Shown: in pieces, positions 35,300 to 44,950 of the stretch
Numbering within the stretch: the first letter of the stretch is position 1
Layout of the letters: every line of letters starts with the position of its first letter
NCBI RefSeq assembly: GCF_000482245.1
Contig: NZ_AWNH01000112.1
Coordinates: forward strand, 186,001-250,000
Direction of reading: 5' to 3'
DNA: 64,000 nucleotides
DNA from: Leptolyngbya sp. Heron Island J
GTDB taxonomy: Bacteria; Cyanobacteriota; Cyanobacteriia; Phormidesmidales; Phormidesmidaceae
Notes under the pieces: model-generated
The model's database searches: none
The model's input: only the letters and a program-made list of their open reading frames with translations
Told to the model about the DNA's origin: nothing
Position numbers and translations under genes: made by a program

Positions 35300-35488
35300 T
35301 CAATTAACCATCGCTGCTGCAATACCCGGGGCATAAGCCTCAATGACTTTGCCAGATCTCTGGCAAACAATCATCAAATAATCGCAGCCTGAACATTGTG
35401 TACGAGTCAATTGCTGCTCGTTCAAATAATGTCGTTCGGCGGGCTTACCACAGTTGGGGCAGTGAATAGTTTGAATCACAGTATTCAT
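35300..35488 (-). CDS. Small zinc-ribbon protein, 62 aa
   Basis: Cys10 and Cys13 (HCPNCGK) and Cys32 and Cys35 (QCSGCDY) form a two-knuckle zinc ribbon. The end SGKVIEAYAPGIAAAM is conserved-looking. I recall similar unnamed cyanobacterial proteins but cannot give a function. The gene converges on rlmN. No strong ribosome site is visible before the ATG at 35488. Nucleic-acid binding is a guess from the fold. Confidence 0.65.
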   Translation of the reverse strand: MNTVIQTIHCPNCGKPAERHYLNEQQLTRTQCSGCDYLMIVCQRSGKVIEAYAPGIAAAMVN

Positions 35489-35910
35489 AAAAGTTTATTA
35501 GGAGGACAAGCAGGTCTTAATTATGACAAGTCCTCATGGGCGCGACAATGTGTCAAAAGTTACAGTAACAGCGGGGATCGCCCTTTTATAAGGCGATCCC
35601 CGCTGTCGCCAGAGCCTTATCCCAACCCATTTATAGGCACTTTTAGTGATAGATAACGTAGCAAAAGTGTTGAGAATTTAAAAAATAAAAGTTATTAATC
35701 TTGTAAAGAATCTGTTTAGACGTGACAGTATCCAGAGAATCAATCTAAAGATTTACTTTAGATTGATTGGCAATAATTGATAATCTTCAGCGTATTTACC
35801 TATATCAAGACTTTTCATTTTTAAAAGATTATTCTCTATAAAAAATTATTGTTATTTGTTCAGATCAGTAGAATCCACTAATGGTGTTGATAAAAATCGA
35901 ACTAAGCTTC
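35489..35910. other. Intergenic region with a 15-bp perfect inverted repeat
   Basis: These 422 bases contain the hairpin at 35568-35606 and an AT-rich second half. A 22-codon plus-strand frame (35523-35591) starts after an AGGT-type ribosome site and ends inside the hairpin loop. It is too short to call a gene. Confidence 0.4.
35568..35606. repeat. 15-bp perfect inverted repeat hairpin
   Basis: The arms ACAGCGGGGATCGCC and GGCGATCCCCGCTGT enclose a nine-base loop. The stem is GC-rich and very stable. No T-run follows on either strand, so it is not a standard terminator. It may be a dispersed palindrome or a transcript-stabilising structure. Confidence 0.75.
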
Positions 35911-37032
35911 TCAACCTGGCAAAAAGCTGCCGCTGATACGTTTTATGACTCGATTAGCTAGATCGGCATAGCGAATTTCACCGGCGAGCAGTTGACCTAA
36001 GCGTTTAGTCGCCGTTGGTCGTTTGATGCCAACCCGATACCCGATTTTTTGCATGCGGAAAAAAACGCTGGCAATGCGTTGGCTCCACTGAATATCATTA
36101 CCCCAGATACTATGAATGGTCTGACTGTAGTTTGCGAGGGCTTGGTCATCTCCATTCAGGGCATTGTCAATCGCAGTAGCTGCTTGAATGCCGCTAAAAA
36201 TAGCAGGTCGAATGCCTTCAGCAGTCATTGGATCGACCAGGGCCGCAGCTTCACCTACCAGCAGTGCTTGTTGAGTATGGAGCGGACGATTACCACTCCA
36301 AAGCTTAAGACCGTGCGAGTAGAGGGTGCCTGCTTCAGCATCGCCACCCAATGCTTGGGCGTAGGTTGCTAAAGACTGTTCTGGGTGTTTGAGGTTTCCT
36401 CCCAAAAAGCGAACCGCTCCTAAAGACTGTCTTTGGGATTTTGGAAAATTCCAAAGACAGCCCTGTTTAACTAAGCCAAACTCAAATGACATGGTGGGGC
36501 TAGCTACTGGTTCAGATAAATCAATCTCCAAGACGTATCCCTGGCGCACTTTTTCGGATTTAAATCCTAGCCATTTAGCCATTGGACCATCAGCACCGTC
36601 TGCAGCTATTAGATAGTGGGCCACAAACGAACCATGTTCTGTGTTAACCGTCCAAGTTTGATCTTGAAACTTTATGCTTAAAGCCGATGTACCGTCTTTA
36701 ACGGTGACACCTAGCCTGGTTGCCTGCTCAACCAGATACTGATCAAAAATATCTCGACGGACGATCCACATGGGTTCGTCAGTTTCAAGTTCTGCCTCAA
36801 TGGGATCGTCCAGTTGCCAGGTGTAGCTAATACGACGCAACTTTTGATCAATAGCAGGGGTAATATCAAAGTCTAGCCAACTAGCGATGCTAGGGGCTAC
36901 GGCCCCTGTACAAGGCTTGTAGCGAGGTAGTGTATGCTTCTCAAGCAGTAATACAGACCGCCCCCGTTTAGCCAGTTGATATGCAGTAGTACTCCCTGCA
37001 GGGCCGGCACCTACAACGATACAGTCAAACAT
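35911..37032 (-). CDS. Geranylgeranyl reductase family FAD-dependent oxidoreductase
   Basis: This 373-residue flavoprotein has the Rossmann motif VVGAGPAGSTTAYQLAKRG at 6-24, PRYKPCTGAV, ADGADGPMAKWLG and LLVGEAAALVDPMTAEGIRPA. The family reduces prenyl chains (chlorophyll side chain, tocopherol precursors, archaeal lipids). This protein is shorter than typical ChlP and may be a paralogue acting on another isoprenoid. It stands alone, with a hairpin at 37153-37171 separating it from frr. A phytol-kinase-like gene lies 1.6 kb away, which would fit a phytyl-recycling theme. Confidence 0.85.
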   Translation of the reverse strand: MFDCIVVGAGPAGSTTAYQLAKRGRSVLLLEKHTLPRYKPCTGAVAPSIASWLDFDITPAIDQKLRRISYTWQLDDPIEAELETDEPMWIVRRDIFDQYLVEQATRLGVTVKDGTSALSIKFQDQTWTVNTEHGSFVAHYLIAADGADGPMAKWLGFKSEKVRQGYVLEIDLSEPVASPTMSFEFGLVKQGCLWNFPKSQRQSLGAVRFLGGNLKHPEQSLATYAQALGGDAEAGTLYSHGLKLWSGNRPLHTQQALLVGEAAALVDPMTAEGIRPAIFSGIQAATAIDNALNGDDQALANYSQTIHSIWGNDIQWSQRIASVFFRMQKIGYRVGIKRPTATKRLGQLLAGEIRYADLANRVIKRISGSFLPG

Positions 37033-37152
37033 TATGCACTCCTGATATGATGACCCGCTTTCTATGGCGTTGCTAGTGGGCTCAGCTAGTCTGGCGCAAA
37101 TGCATCCACTGCCTGGAGTTGCTCAGAGCCAACTTTACCAAATGACAACAAC

Positions 37153-37171
37153 GCCCCTTATTTTAAGGGGC
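37153..37171. repeat. Short GC hairpin between frr and the reductase gene
   Basis: The arms GCCCCTTA and TAAGGGGC enclose a three-base loop. It lies 65 bases beyond the frr stop. It may act as a weak terminator or stabiliser, but no clear T-run follows on the minus strand. Confidence 0.5.
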
Positions 37172-37235
37172 TGCGGTCATCAAAGATTGGTGGAGTGAAA
37201 TAGGATTTTTTAGATAACAAACTTACTGAGGGCGA

Positions 37236-38535
<1,300 letters not shown>

Positions 38536-38629
38536 TCAAGATAGCAGTCTGAGGTTGATTGGGAAACCGCAATTAGTAAGGATCTAGTGTAGGCTTTACA
38601 ATCGCGTTGAGGAATTACGCAAATCACGC

Positions 38630-39319
38630 ATGGGGCAATTGGAGACTGGGTTCGCAGTTTATGGCTGGCAAGTGGGTATCGTGTTGGCCTGGTTGTTGGT
38701 GATCGGGGGGGCTTCGGAAGGAGCGCGACGGCTAGGATGTGGTTCAGAAATCACTCGCAAGATAGTTCATATTGGTGCAGGGCATGTGATTTTGTTGGCT
38801 TGGTGGTTCATGTTGCCTGCTTGGATGGGGGTGGTCGCTGCGATGATCTTTGCTGGGGTGGCGTTAGTGTCTTATCGGTGGCCAATTTTGCCTGGAATTA
38901 ATAGTGTGGGTCGTCGCAGCTGGGGCACTTTTTTTTATGCGGTCAGTATTGGTGTACTGATGGGTTGGTGTTGGCCTCGGGGATATCCGTATGTGGGGGT
39001 AATTGGGATTTTGATTATGTGCTGGGGGGATGGTTTGGCGGCTTTGGTGGGGCAGCGTTGGGGTCGCCATGGTTATGAGGTTTTAGGTGAAAAGAAAAGC
39101 TTGGAAGGTAGCCTGACTATGGCGATCGCAAGTGCTCTGGTTGTATTTGCAGTGTTGGGTGGGCTGCAGGGGATAACCTGGTCACTGGTAGTAACGGCCT
39201 TGGGGGTTGCGATCGCATCTACCTGTCTAGAAGCCGTTTCTAAATATGGTGTCGATAACTTAACAGTGCCAATTGGAGCTGCCGTCGTAGCCTTAGGGCT
39301 CACTCAGCTACTGGGCTAG
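38630..39319 (+). CDS. Phytol kinase-like (VTE5 / dolichol kinase family) membrane protein
   Basis: This 229-residue protein has about six hydrophobic helices. Signature elements are EITRKIVHIGAGH, MCWGDGLAALVGQRWGRH and GEKKSLEGSLTM, which match the CTP-dependent phytol/polyprenol kinase family. Members phosphorylate free phytol released from chlorophyll for reuse in tocopherol. The assignment to phytol rather than another polyprenol is inference. Two HIP1 sites lie in the gene. It is divergent from pyrH and has no strong ribosome site. Confidence 0.82.
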   Translation: MGQLETGFAVYGWQVGIVLAWLLVIGGASEGARRLGCGSEITRKIVHIGAGHVILLAWWFMLPAWMGVVAAMIFAGVALVSYRWPILPGINSVGRRSWGTFFYAVSIGVLMGWCWPRGYPYVGVIGILIMCWGDGLAALVGQRWGRHGYEVLGEKKSLEGSLTMAIASALVVFAVLGGLQGITWSLVVTALGVAIASTCLEAVSKYGVDNLTVPIGAAVVALGLTQLLG

Positions 39320-39778
39320 CCGCTGAGTTGCAGAGTCAACCCACTACCTCAACAAAAAGTCATAGAAAAAAGTCATAGAACGCGCTCCCCTCAAAGCAAA
39401 CAACAACATAGGATAGGCTCCCGTTTAGCTGGGAGTGGGCAAGGCAGCATGTTCAGTGCGGTATGTCGTCATCTTTAAACCACCCTCTAGTAGTTTTTCT
39501 GCAATCACAAATAACCTTTAAATTGCCCACAGAAAGAAAAGAATAAACAAATGACCTGAGCCGCAGTCCTAAACAAAAACTGATGCTAGAGTTTAGGCAA
39601 GAAAAGCCTTAAAGTTTGAGAGGCAGTTTTGCCTACTGTTGTTTGCCCTGTAGTTGGTTAGAATTTTTACCTATGGTGCGATACCGGAAGATTTGAGATT
39701 AAGTGTGCATCCGGGGTCAGACCCCGCAGTTGACCTTTTAATTTTTACTGCTGTCCAACCAAACGGGTACTAATTATT
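39320..39778. other. Intergenic region before the bactofilin gene
   Basis: These 459 bases hold a perfect 13-base tandem duplication at 39354-39379 and a short GGGGTC/GACCCC symmetry near 39713-39725. No coding frame looks real. Confidence 0.35.
39354..39379. repeat. 13-base tandem repeat, two copies
   Basis: AAAAAGTCATAGA occurs twice, head to tail, without mismatch. It lies 34 bases after the phytol-kinase-like stop codon. The role is unknown, and simple slippage is the likely origin. Confidence 0.6.
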
Positions 39779-40201
39779 GTGTTTATGTTTAAGCGAAAGC
39801 CAGCAACTAGTTTTACTTATCTCAGTCGAACCTGTGAGCTAGAAGGAAATGTTCATGCTGAAGGTAAATTAGTCATTGACGGTATTATTCACGGCATTGT
39901 TGATATACAGGGAGACCTGGAAATTTCTAAGACTGGACTGGTGGAAGGCCAGGAAGTTCGCGCTCAAAATATTTCGATTGAAGGGGTGCTCAAAGCCCGC
40001 GTATATGCAGAAGGGAAGCTGACATTAAGCAGCACAGCCCGCTTAGAAGGAGATGTTGTTGCAGGCTCTCTAGAGATTGAACCGGGTGCTTATTACACCG
40101 GCTATATAGAGACGCGTGAATCTAAAACATTGCCACCATCACGAGATTTGCCAGAGCTATATGGTGCTGCTGAAACGACTGAGAGCCGCACATCTGCCTA
40201 G
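39779..40201 (+). CDS. Bactofilin family polymer-forming protein
   Basis: This 140-residue protein is a short right-handed beta-helix with repeating hydrophobic/glycine steps: GNVHAEGKLVIDGIIHGIVD, LEISKTGLVEGQEVRAQNIS, GVLKARVYAEGKLTLSSTAR and LEGDVVAGSLEIEPGA. This is the bactofilin (DUF583) signature. Bactofilins polymerise into filaments without nucleotide and scaffold cell-wall enzymes or shape. The start is GTG at 39779 or ATG at 39785, two codons apart. The tail of about 25 residues is polar. Confidence 0.88.
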   Translation: MFMFKRKPATSFTYLSRTCELEGNVHAEGKLVIDGIIHGIVDIQGDLEISKTGLVEGQEVRAQNISIEGVLKARVYAEGKLTLSSTARLEGDVVAGSLEIEPGAYYTGYIETRESKTLPPSRDLPELYGAAETTESRTSA

Positions 40202-40271
40202 GGTTGCATTGCACCGGTCCCTGTTGGCAGGATAAACATAGAGGCCTCAGTCAATCTAGAGACTGCAGCAT

Positions 40272-40598
40272 CTAGTGTGCCAAACGCCTAACATCCTGGT
40301 GAAGCACCTGTAGCTGTCTTAGATATTGGGCTGCTGCTCCCAAATTTCCGGTCTTTGCCATGGTTTCAAGCTGGGCAGCTACGCTGGACATAGCTACTGC
40401 GCCTACATTGGCACTGGCTCCTTTGATATAGTGAGCCACTTCTTGTACAGCGCTCTGATTGTCTGTGTTGATTGCCGTTGCTAGCTGTTGAAGGCTGTTT
40501 TCAGTGTCTCCAACAAACATCTGCAATAGCTCTTTTTCAAACACTTTATCACCACCGGCAAGTTGTTCTAGTTGTTCTTGATCAAAGTTTTGAGCCAT
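40272..40598 (-). CDS. Histidine phosphotransfer (HPt) domain protein
   Basis: This 108-residue protein is a stand-alone HPt domain. The phospho-acceptor His56 is in VAHYIKGASANVGA. Around it are helices FEKELLQMFVGDTENSLQQL and VAAQLETMAKTGN. HPt proteins relay phosphate between hybrid kinases and response regulators. No kinase is adjacent, so its partners must be elsewhere. It lies 95 bases downstream of a small membrane protein on the same strand. Confidence 0.88.
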   Translation of the reverse strand: MAQNFDQEQLEQLAGGDKVFEKELLQMFVGDTENSLQQLATAINTDNQSAVQEVAHYIKGASANVGAVAMSSVAAQLETMAKTGNLGAAAQYLRQLQVLHQDVRRLAH

Positions 40599-40693
40599 AG
40601 CTTGTTATCACGTTGTGTAAAAGACAAATATTAAAGGAGGTGCCCAACCCAGTAGCTTGTTAACGGCCAATTTGGGGTCTAGTGAACTGATGG

Positions 40694-40855
40694 CTAGCTG
40701 TCTTTCATAAACCAGCTCAACATGATCATGCCAAAACCGAGCCAAAGCCATAGGGGCGTTCCCGAAAGTCCAGGCAGCAGGTGGGGCAGACTGTCGATTA
40801 TCCCACATAGCCATAAGCTAATTGACAATATTACTAGAGCAGCTATGAACGACAT
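40694..40855 (-). CDS. Small two-helix membrane protein, 53 aa
   Basis: ATG at 40855 has AAGG seven bases upstream. The product has two hydrophobic helices at about 4-20 (IAALVILSISLWLCGII) and 34-50 (PLWLWLGFGMIMLSWF), separated by a short proline/leucine loop. This frame is more protein-like than the competing 68-codon frame at 40608-40814, which shows no hydrophobic or domain pattern. The function is unknown. It precedes the HPt gene on the same strand. Confidence 0.6.
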   Translation of the reverse strand: MSFIAALVILSISLWLCGIIDSLPHLLPGLSGTPLWLWLGFGMIMLSWFMKDS

Positions 40856-41011
40856 TGGTACACCTTAGATCATGATCTAAGTCTATAAAATCGTGTGGAA
40901 TTGTTGTGATTTTCTGTCTCTCAGACAACTTCTGTTAAATTTTTGTCATATTCGTACACCTCGGTTCATAGCTCTTCGCTATACATACTGAATGCATAAG
41001 GAGGTCTTAGT

Positions 41012-41515
41012 GTGACAAAAACGATGCCTGGAGATTCAGCTCGGTTCTACTATTTTGCCTACGGATCGTGTATGTGCCCAGTCGACCTGAAACGGTCTTT
41101 GCATGAAAATACCCATCCCTATGTCATTGGACCAGCGCAGCTAAAAGGCTACCGTCTAGGCTTTTTTCGATATTCTCACCGTCGTCAGTGCGGCGTGCTT
41201 GATATTGTCCGTTCCTCTACGGCAACGGTTTATGGTGTCCTTTACGAATTACCCTGGCATCTGAGTGTCCTGCTCGATCGCCGTGAAGAGGGCTATGTGC
41301 ACCATGCAGTCACTATCCAATGTCAGGGCCAGCGATTTCCCAACACCCGCACCTATACCGTCTTAGATAAGCTCAGCCGCGAACATGCTCCCAGTGACTG
41401 GTATTTTGATGTGGTCATGCGAGGGGCGCTCACCTGTAATCTGCCAGAAGCTTACTGCTGGCAGTTGTTTAATCATATGCATAGCCTCCAGCGCCAACAG
41501 CAATTAGCCGCCTAG
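41012..41515 (+). CDS. Gamma-glutamylcyclotransferase-like (AIG2/GGCT) protein
   Basis: This 167-residue protein has the YGS motif in YFAYGSCMCP at 14-23, where the family has YGSNM. It also has VYGVLYEL and a likely catalytic Glu in the RREEGY segment at 91-95. The fold cyclises gamma-glutamyl peptides to pyroglutamate. The cysteine replacing asparagine at position 20 is a small deviation. GTG 41012 follows AAGGAGG with ideal spacing. It is the first of four close genes on the plus strand (GGCT-CDF-pgsA-small protein). Confidence 0.82.
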   Translation: MTKTMPGDSARFYYFAYGSCMCPVDLKRSLHENTHPYVIGPAQLKGYRLGFFRYSHRRQCGVLDIVRSSTATVYGVLYELPWHLSVLLDRREEGYVHHAVTIQCQGQRFPNTRTYTVLDKLSREHAPSDWYFDVVMRGALTCNLPEAYCWQLFNHMHSLQRQQQLAA

Positions 41516-41570
41516 TGAGCGTTGGGGAACGTCCTTCGCTACTATTAAACATGCTGCGGAGAAGTCGTGC

Positions 41571-42476
41571 ATGTCTACTGAAGTTTCTGGTGCTAGCTAT
41601 CGATCTGAAGTGCGGCAGGTGCTGCTCATCACCTTATTTCTTAACCTGCTGGTGATGGTGCTCAAAGTCTGTGTTGGCTTTTGGACAGGCTCATTAAGTC
41701 TACTGGCCGATGCGCTCCACAGTGTGACTGATAGTGCCAACAACATTTTGGGATTAGTCACTAATCATCTGGCCTCTCCAGAACCCGATCGAGAGCATCC
41801 CTATGGTCACCAGAAGTATGAAGCGATCGGGGCTTTGGGTGTTGCTGCTTTTTTAGGTATTGCCTGTTTTGAAATTTTAACGGGAGCCTTTGAGCGATTG
41901 TTGGCGGGGGCAACTCCCATCACCCTGACGCCGCCAGCTCTATGGATCATGCTAGTGGTGTTAGGGATTAATATTCTGGTGGCTTTTTATGAGCGGCGGG
42001 TGGGGATACGTCTGGGGAGTAAGCTGCTGATTGCAGATGCCCATCATACGATGAGTGATATTTGGATCACGATTGTGGTCATTGCTGGTTTGATTGGCGT
42101 TTGGCGCGGTCTGGACTGGCTAGATATTGTTATGGCTCTACCTGTGGCAATTCTTGTATTGCACAGTGGCTGGGTTGTTCTATCGGCCAATTTACCCTGG
42201 TTGGTGGATGAAATGGCGATTGCTCCAGAAGCCATCCATCGAGAGGTGATGCAAGTGTCAGGTGTGCTCAACTGCCATAGCATCGCATCGCGGGGCTTAT
42301 TGGGTCGCCAGGTGTTTATTGATATGCATCTGATTGTGGAACCTGAGGATGTGGTCAGTGCCCATGATATTACTGAAGTTGTAGAACAGCGGTTGGAACA
42401 AGCCTTTGGTCCAATTCGGGTGACAATTCATGTAGAACCGCCTAACTACCGAGAGGAGCATATTAGCTACCGGTGA
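41571..42476 (+). CDS. Cation diffusion facilitator (CDF) metal transporter
   Basis: This 301-residue protein has six helices. The metal-site motif of helix 2 is LLADALHSVTDSANN (Asp47, His50 region, Asp54) and that of helix 5 is IADAHHTMSDIW near 155-166. A cytoplasmic metal-binding domain (VIDMHLIVEPED-like, VTIHVEPPN) ends the protein. CDF proteins export Zn, Mn, Fe or Co using proton exchange, and the metal cannot be called here. It is followed after 13 bases by pgsA, suggesting cotranscription. Confidence 0.93.
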   Translation: MSTEVSGASYRSEVRQVLLITLFLNLLVMVLKVCVGFWTGSLSLLADALHSVTDSANNILGLVTNHLASPEPDREHPYGHQKYEAIGALGVAAFLGIACFEILTGAFERLLAGATPITLTPPALWIMLVVLGINILVAFYERRVGIRLGSKLLIADAHHTMSDIWITIVVIAGLIGVWRGLDWLDIVMALPVAILVLHSGWVVLSANLPWLVDEMAIAPEAIHREVMQVSGVLNCHSIASRGLLGRQVFIDMHLIVEPEDVVSAHDITEVVEQRLEQAFGPIRVTIHVEPPNYREEHISYR

Positions 42477-42489
42477 TGTTTATCCTTTT

Positions 42490-43002
42490 ATGCCAATGAA
42501 CCTACCAACATGGATTACGGTGTCACGACTGGTGGCAATTCCAGTGGTATTTGGTTTACTGGCTAATCCTTCAGTTAATCATCGCTGGTGGGCTATGGCT
42601 GTATTTCTGTTGGCAGCCTGTACTGATTGGCTGGATGGGTATTTGGCTCGACGGCTCAATCAGGTGACTGATTTGGGAAAATTTTTAGATCCGCTGGTGG
42701 ATAAATTGCTTGTATTAGCACCGTTGCTGATGTTGGTGCAGCTCGGGTCAGTACCTGCCTGGGGGGTATTTTTGATTTTGGCAAGGGAGCTAACGATTGC
42801 TGGTTGGCGGGTGAGTCAGTCTACGATTGTGGGGGCAAATCTTTGGGGGAAAGTCAAAACTGTGGTGCAGATTGGCGCGATCTCATTGCTCATTTCTCCC
42901 TTAGCCCAAACCTATCCTTTCGTTGCCCAAGGATTATTCTGGCTGGCCGTATTACTGACCTGGTGGTCGGGGCTGATCTATCTAACTGCAAATCTAGCGT
43001 AA
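42490..43002 (+). CDS. pgsA: CDP-diacylglycerol--glycerol-3-phosphate 3-phosphatidyltransferase
   Basis: This 170-residue membrane enzyme has the full CDP-alcohol phosphotransferase signature: Asp49-Gly50, Ala53-Arg54, Gly63, Asp67 and Asp71 in DGYLARRLNQVTDLGKFLD. It makes phosphatidylglycerol phosphate, the precursor of phosphatidylglycerol, an essential thylakoid lipid. Four to five helices are visible. It lies between the CDF gene and a small hypothetical gene, with gaps of 13 and 12 bases. Confidence 0.94.
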   Translation: MPMNLPTWITVSRLVAIPVVFGLLANPSVNHRWWAMAVFLLAACTDWLDGYLARRLNQVTDLGKFLDPLVDKLLVLAPLLMLVQLGSVPAWGVFLILARELTIAGWRVSQSTIVGANLWGKVKTVVQIGAISLLISPLAQTYPFVAQGLFWLAVLLTWWSGLIYLTANLA

Positions 43003-43014
43003 ACACCTTAATCA

Positions 43015-43245
43015 ATGACTACTGCCAATAGCGAAAACAATAACGAAACCCAGGTTGAAGAGACTCAGGCAGTCACTGCCTGGCATGTTGTCCAGCAGCC
43101 CGAGGGGCATTGTGAAATCTACAGTCAGGCTGAACTTACCCAAACAACGGCCCATCCAAAAACATGGGGACCTTTTGATAGCCGAGCAGAGGCTATTGCT
43201 AAACGGGTAGGGCTGATTCGAGCAGGTAAATGCCTACCTAAATAA
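43015..43245 (+). CDS. Small conserved-looking soluble protein, 76 aa
   Basis: The N-terminal 20 residues are acidic and Asn-rich, possibly disordered. The rest (AWHVVQQPEGHCEIYSQ, KTWGPFDSRAEAIAKRVGLI) reads as a small alpha/beta domain. The PFDSRAEAIAKRVGLIRAGK segment looks conserved. I do not recognise a named family. It is the last of four plus-strand genes and converges on ctp. Confidence 0.65.
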   Translation: MTTANSENNNETQVEETQAVTAWHVVQQPEGHCEIYSQAELTQTTAHPKTWGPFDSRAEAIAKRVGLIRAGKCLPK

Positions 43246-43266
43246 TTGACTTATCCCAAAACTGGC

Positions 43267-44565
43267 TTAGTCAGCCACAACACCCCTGACACTGGCGGCT
43301 TCACGCTGACCGCGAATCATATCATTCAGTACTTCAATTGCCTTAGCGTATTGGGGGTCTTCTTCAGTCCCAATGCGCTCGCGATCCTCACCTAAGTACT
43401 CTCGCTCTTCATCGGTGAGTTCCACAATAAAGTCGGGTTCAATGCCAAGGGTATTAATATCTCGACCGCTAGGCGTTAGGTATTTAGCAATTGTGACCGC
43501 AATACCTGAACCATCACCTAGTCCTCTAACTGACTGCACCAATCCTTTTCCAAAGGTCTTAGTTCCTACTAAGACAGCCCGATTATTATCCTGTAGTGCA
43601 CCAGACAGGATTTCACTGGCACTAGCAGAACCACCGTCGACTAGCACAACCAGGGGCTTGTCGGTTAAGGCGCGATCGCTAGCGACATTTTCATCGACAG
43701 TGCCCTCGCGATTGACCGTTGACACAATTGTGCCGTCGCTAAGCCACATCCGGGAAATATCGATACTGGAATAAAGCAGTCCGCCAGGGTTGGAGCGTAA
43801 ATCCAGAACGTAGCCAGTGACATCCCGTAGCTCTAGCTCTTGAATAGCCTCACGCATCTCCGTTGCCGCGTTGGCACTAAACTGGGTCAAACGAATGTAA
43901 CCCACACCCCCCTCCTTTTCAGGATGGTAGGCATAGCGTACGGGATGAATCTCAATACGAGCCCGAGTTAGATCAAAGTTGATTTCTTCATCGTTACGAC
44001 GTATGGTCAGCGTCACCTCCGAGTTCACCGGACCTCGAATCAAATTGACCGCATCGCTGAGGTCCATTCCCTCAGTAGACTCACCGTTAATACCTATAAT
44101 CACATCCCCGGAGCGAATTCCCGCCTCAAATGCCGGCGTATCCTCAATTGGGGACACGACAACGATATCTTCCGTTTCCTCATCCTGGGAGATTTGAATA
44201 CCGACACCTGTCAGCTCCCCTGACGTGTCGATCTGCATATTACGAAACTCCTGGGGGTCCATAAAGCGAGTGTAAGGATCATCCAAAGAATCCAACATCT
44301 CGCGGATCGCGTCGTAAGCTGCCGTGCTATCGGTATAGTCACGATTTAGATAGCTAGTGCGGATAGCCTGCCAATCTTGATCGTTGAACGTATCGTCAAC
44401 ATATTCATGATCGATCAGCTGCCAAACCTCATCAATTACCTCTTTAGGGCTTTCTCTGAAGAAGGCTTGGCTCTGTGACCAGTGAATACTTGTCCCTGCA
44501 ACGACAACGGCCATACTCGATAGGGCTGCTGCACCCAAAAATAGGCCTTGCTTCTTGCTTGCCAT
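43267..44565 (-). CDS. Carboxyl-terminal processing protease (S41 family)
   Basis: This 432-residue protein has an N-terminal signal anchor and a PDZ domain at about 112-180 (LTGVGIQISQDEE, FEAGIRSGDVIIGINGES). The S41 protease domain has the catalytic serine in GGSASASEILSGAL and the lysine in GTKTFGKGLVQSV. Cyanobacteria have CtpA, which matures D1 of photosystem II, and the paralogues CtpB and CtpC. Which one this is cannot be decided from sequence. It acts in the lumen or periplasm. It converges on the GGCT-CDF-pgsA cluster. Confidence 0.93.
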   Translation of the reverse strand: MASKKQGLFLGAAALSSMAVVVAGTSIHWSQSQAFFRESPKEVIDEVWQLIDHEYVDDTFNDQDWQAIRTSYLNRDYTDSTAAYDAIREMLDSLDDPYTRFMDPQEFRNMQIDTSGELTGVGIQISQDEETEDIVVVSPIEDTPAFEAGIRSGDVIIGINGESTEGMDLSDAVNLIRGPVNSEVTLTIRRNDEEINFDLTRARIEIHPVRYAYHPEKEGGVGYIRLTQFSANAATEMREAIQELELRDVTGYVLDLRSNPGGLLYSSIDISRMWLSDGTIVSTVNREGTVDENVASDRALTDKPLVVLVDGGSASASEILSGALQDNNRAVLVGTKTFGKGLVQSVRGLGDGSGIAVTIAKYLTPSGRDINTLGIEPDFIVELTDEEREYLGEDRERIGTEEDPQYAKAIEVLNDMIRGQREAASVRGVVAD

Positions 44566-44950
44566 AAAAAGAGATCCAGAACAATGAGACGATACGAACT
44601 TAACCAGATGTATAAATTTTCAGCTCACACCCTTACAAATATATAAGCTTTGTTCAATTGGTGCAGAAGCCTCACAAATCCTCACACACACTTATTCATT
44701 TCATGCAGATTAGCAACTCCACAGGGTAATTGGCTAGTGAATTTAAGATCGGTATCTAACTAGCCGAGCAGACTAGCGGTAATCATAAATGCTCATTCAA
44801 GTCACCCTGAGCGATTTTCATAGGCTAACAAATCGAAATGAAATTTAGATGAGGACTCCCTTTGATAGGACTTAGTCCCGCAAAAACTAGCGTTTACACG
44901 CCCCACAAGCCCATGGTTTTTGCGGGTAACACTGTCCTTTTGAAAGGGGG
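44566..44950. other. Intergenic region between ctp and ispG
   Basis: These 385 bases hold an inverted repeat at 44877-44926 and a CCTTT/AAAGG hairpin at about 44936-44947, both downstream of ispG. The ctp promoter must lie near 44566-44700. No gene is seen. Confidence 0.4.
44877..44926 (-). terminator. Long-loop inverted repeat downstream of ispG
   Basis: The arms CCCGCAAAAAC (44877-44887) and GTTTTTGCGGG (44916-44926) are perfect complements with a 28-base loop. It lies 25 bases after the ispG stop and could end ispG transcription, although no T-run follows. Assignment as a terminator is tentative. Confidence 0.45.

Noticed and set aside
39711-39726. GGGGTC/GACCCC symmetry as a terminator
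   Set aside because: The loop is too small for a proper hairpin and there is no T-run.
40608-40814. 68-codon minus-strand frame overlapping the two-helix small protein
   Set aside because: It has no domain, hydrophobic pattern or ribosome site. The overlapping 53-residue frame is more protein-like.
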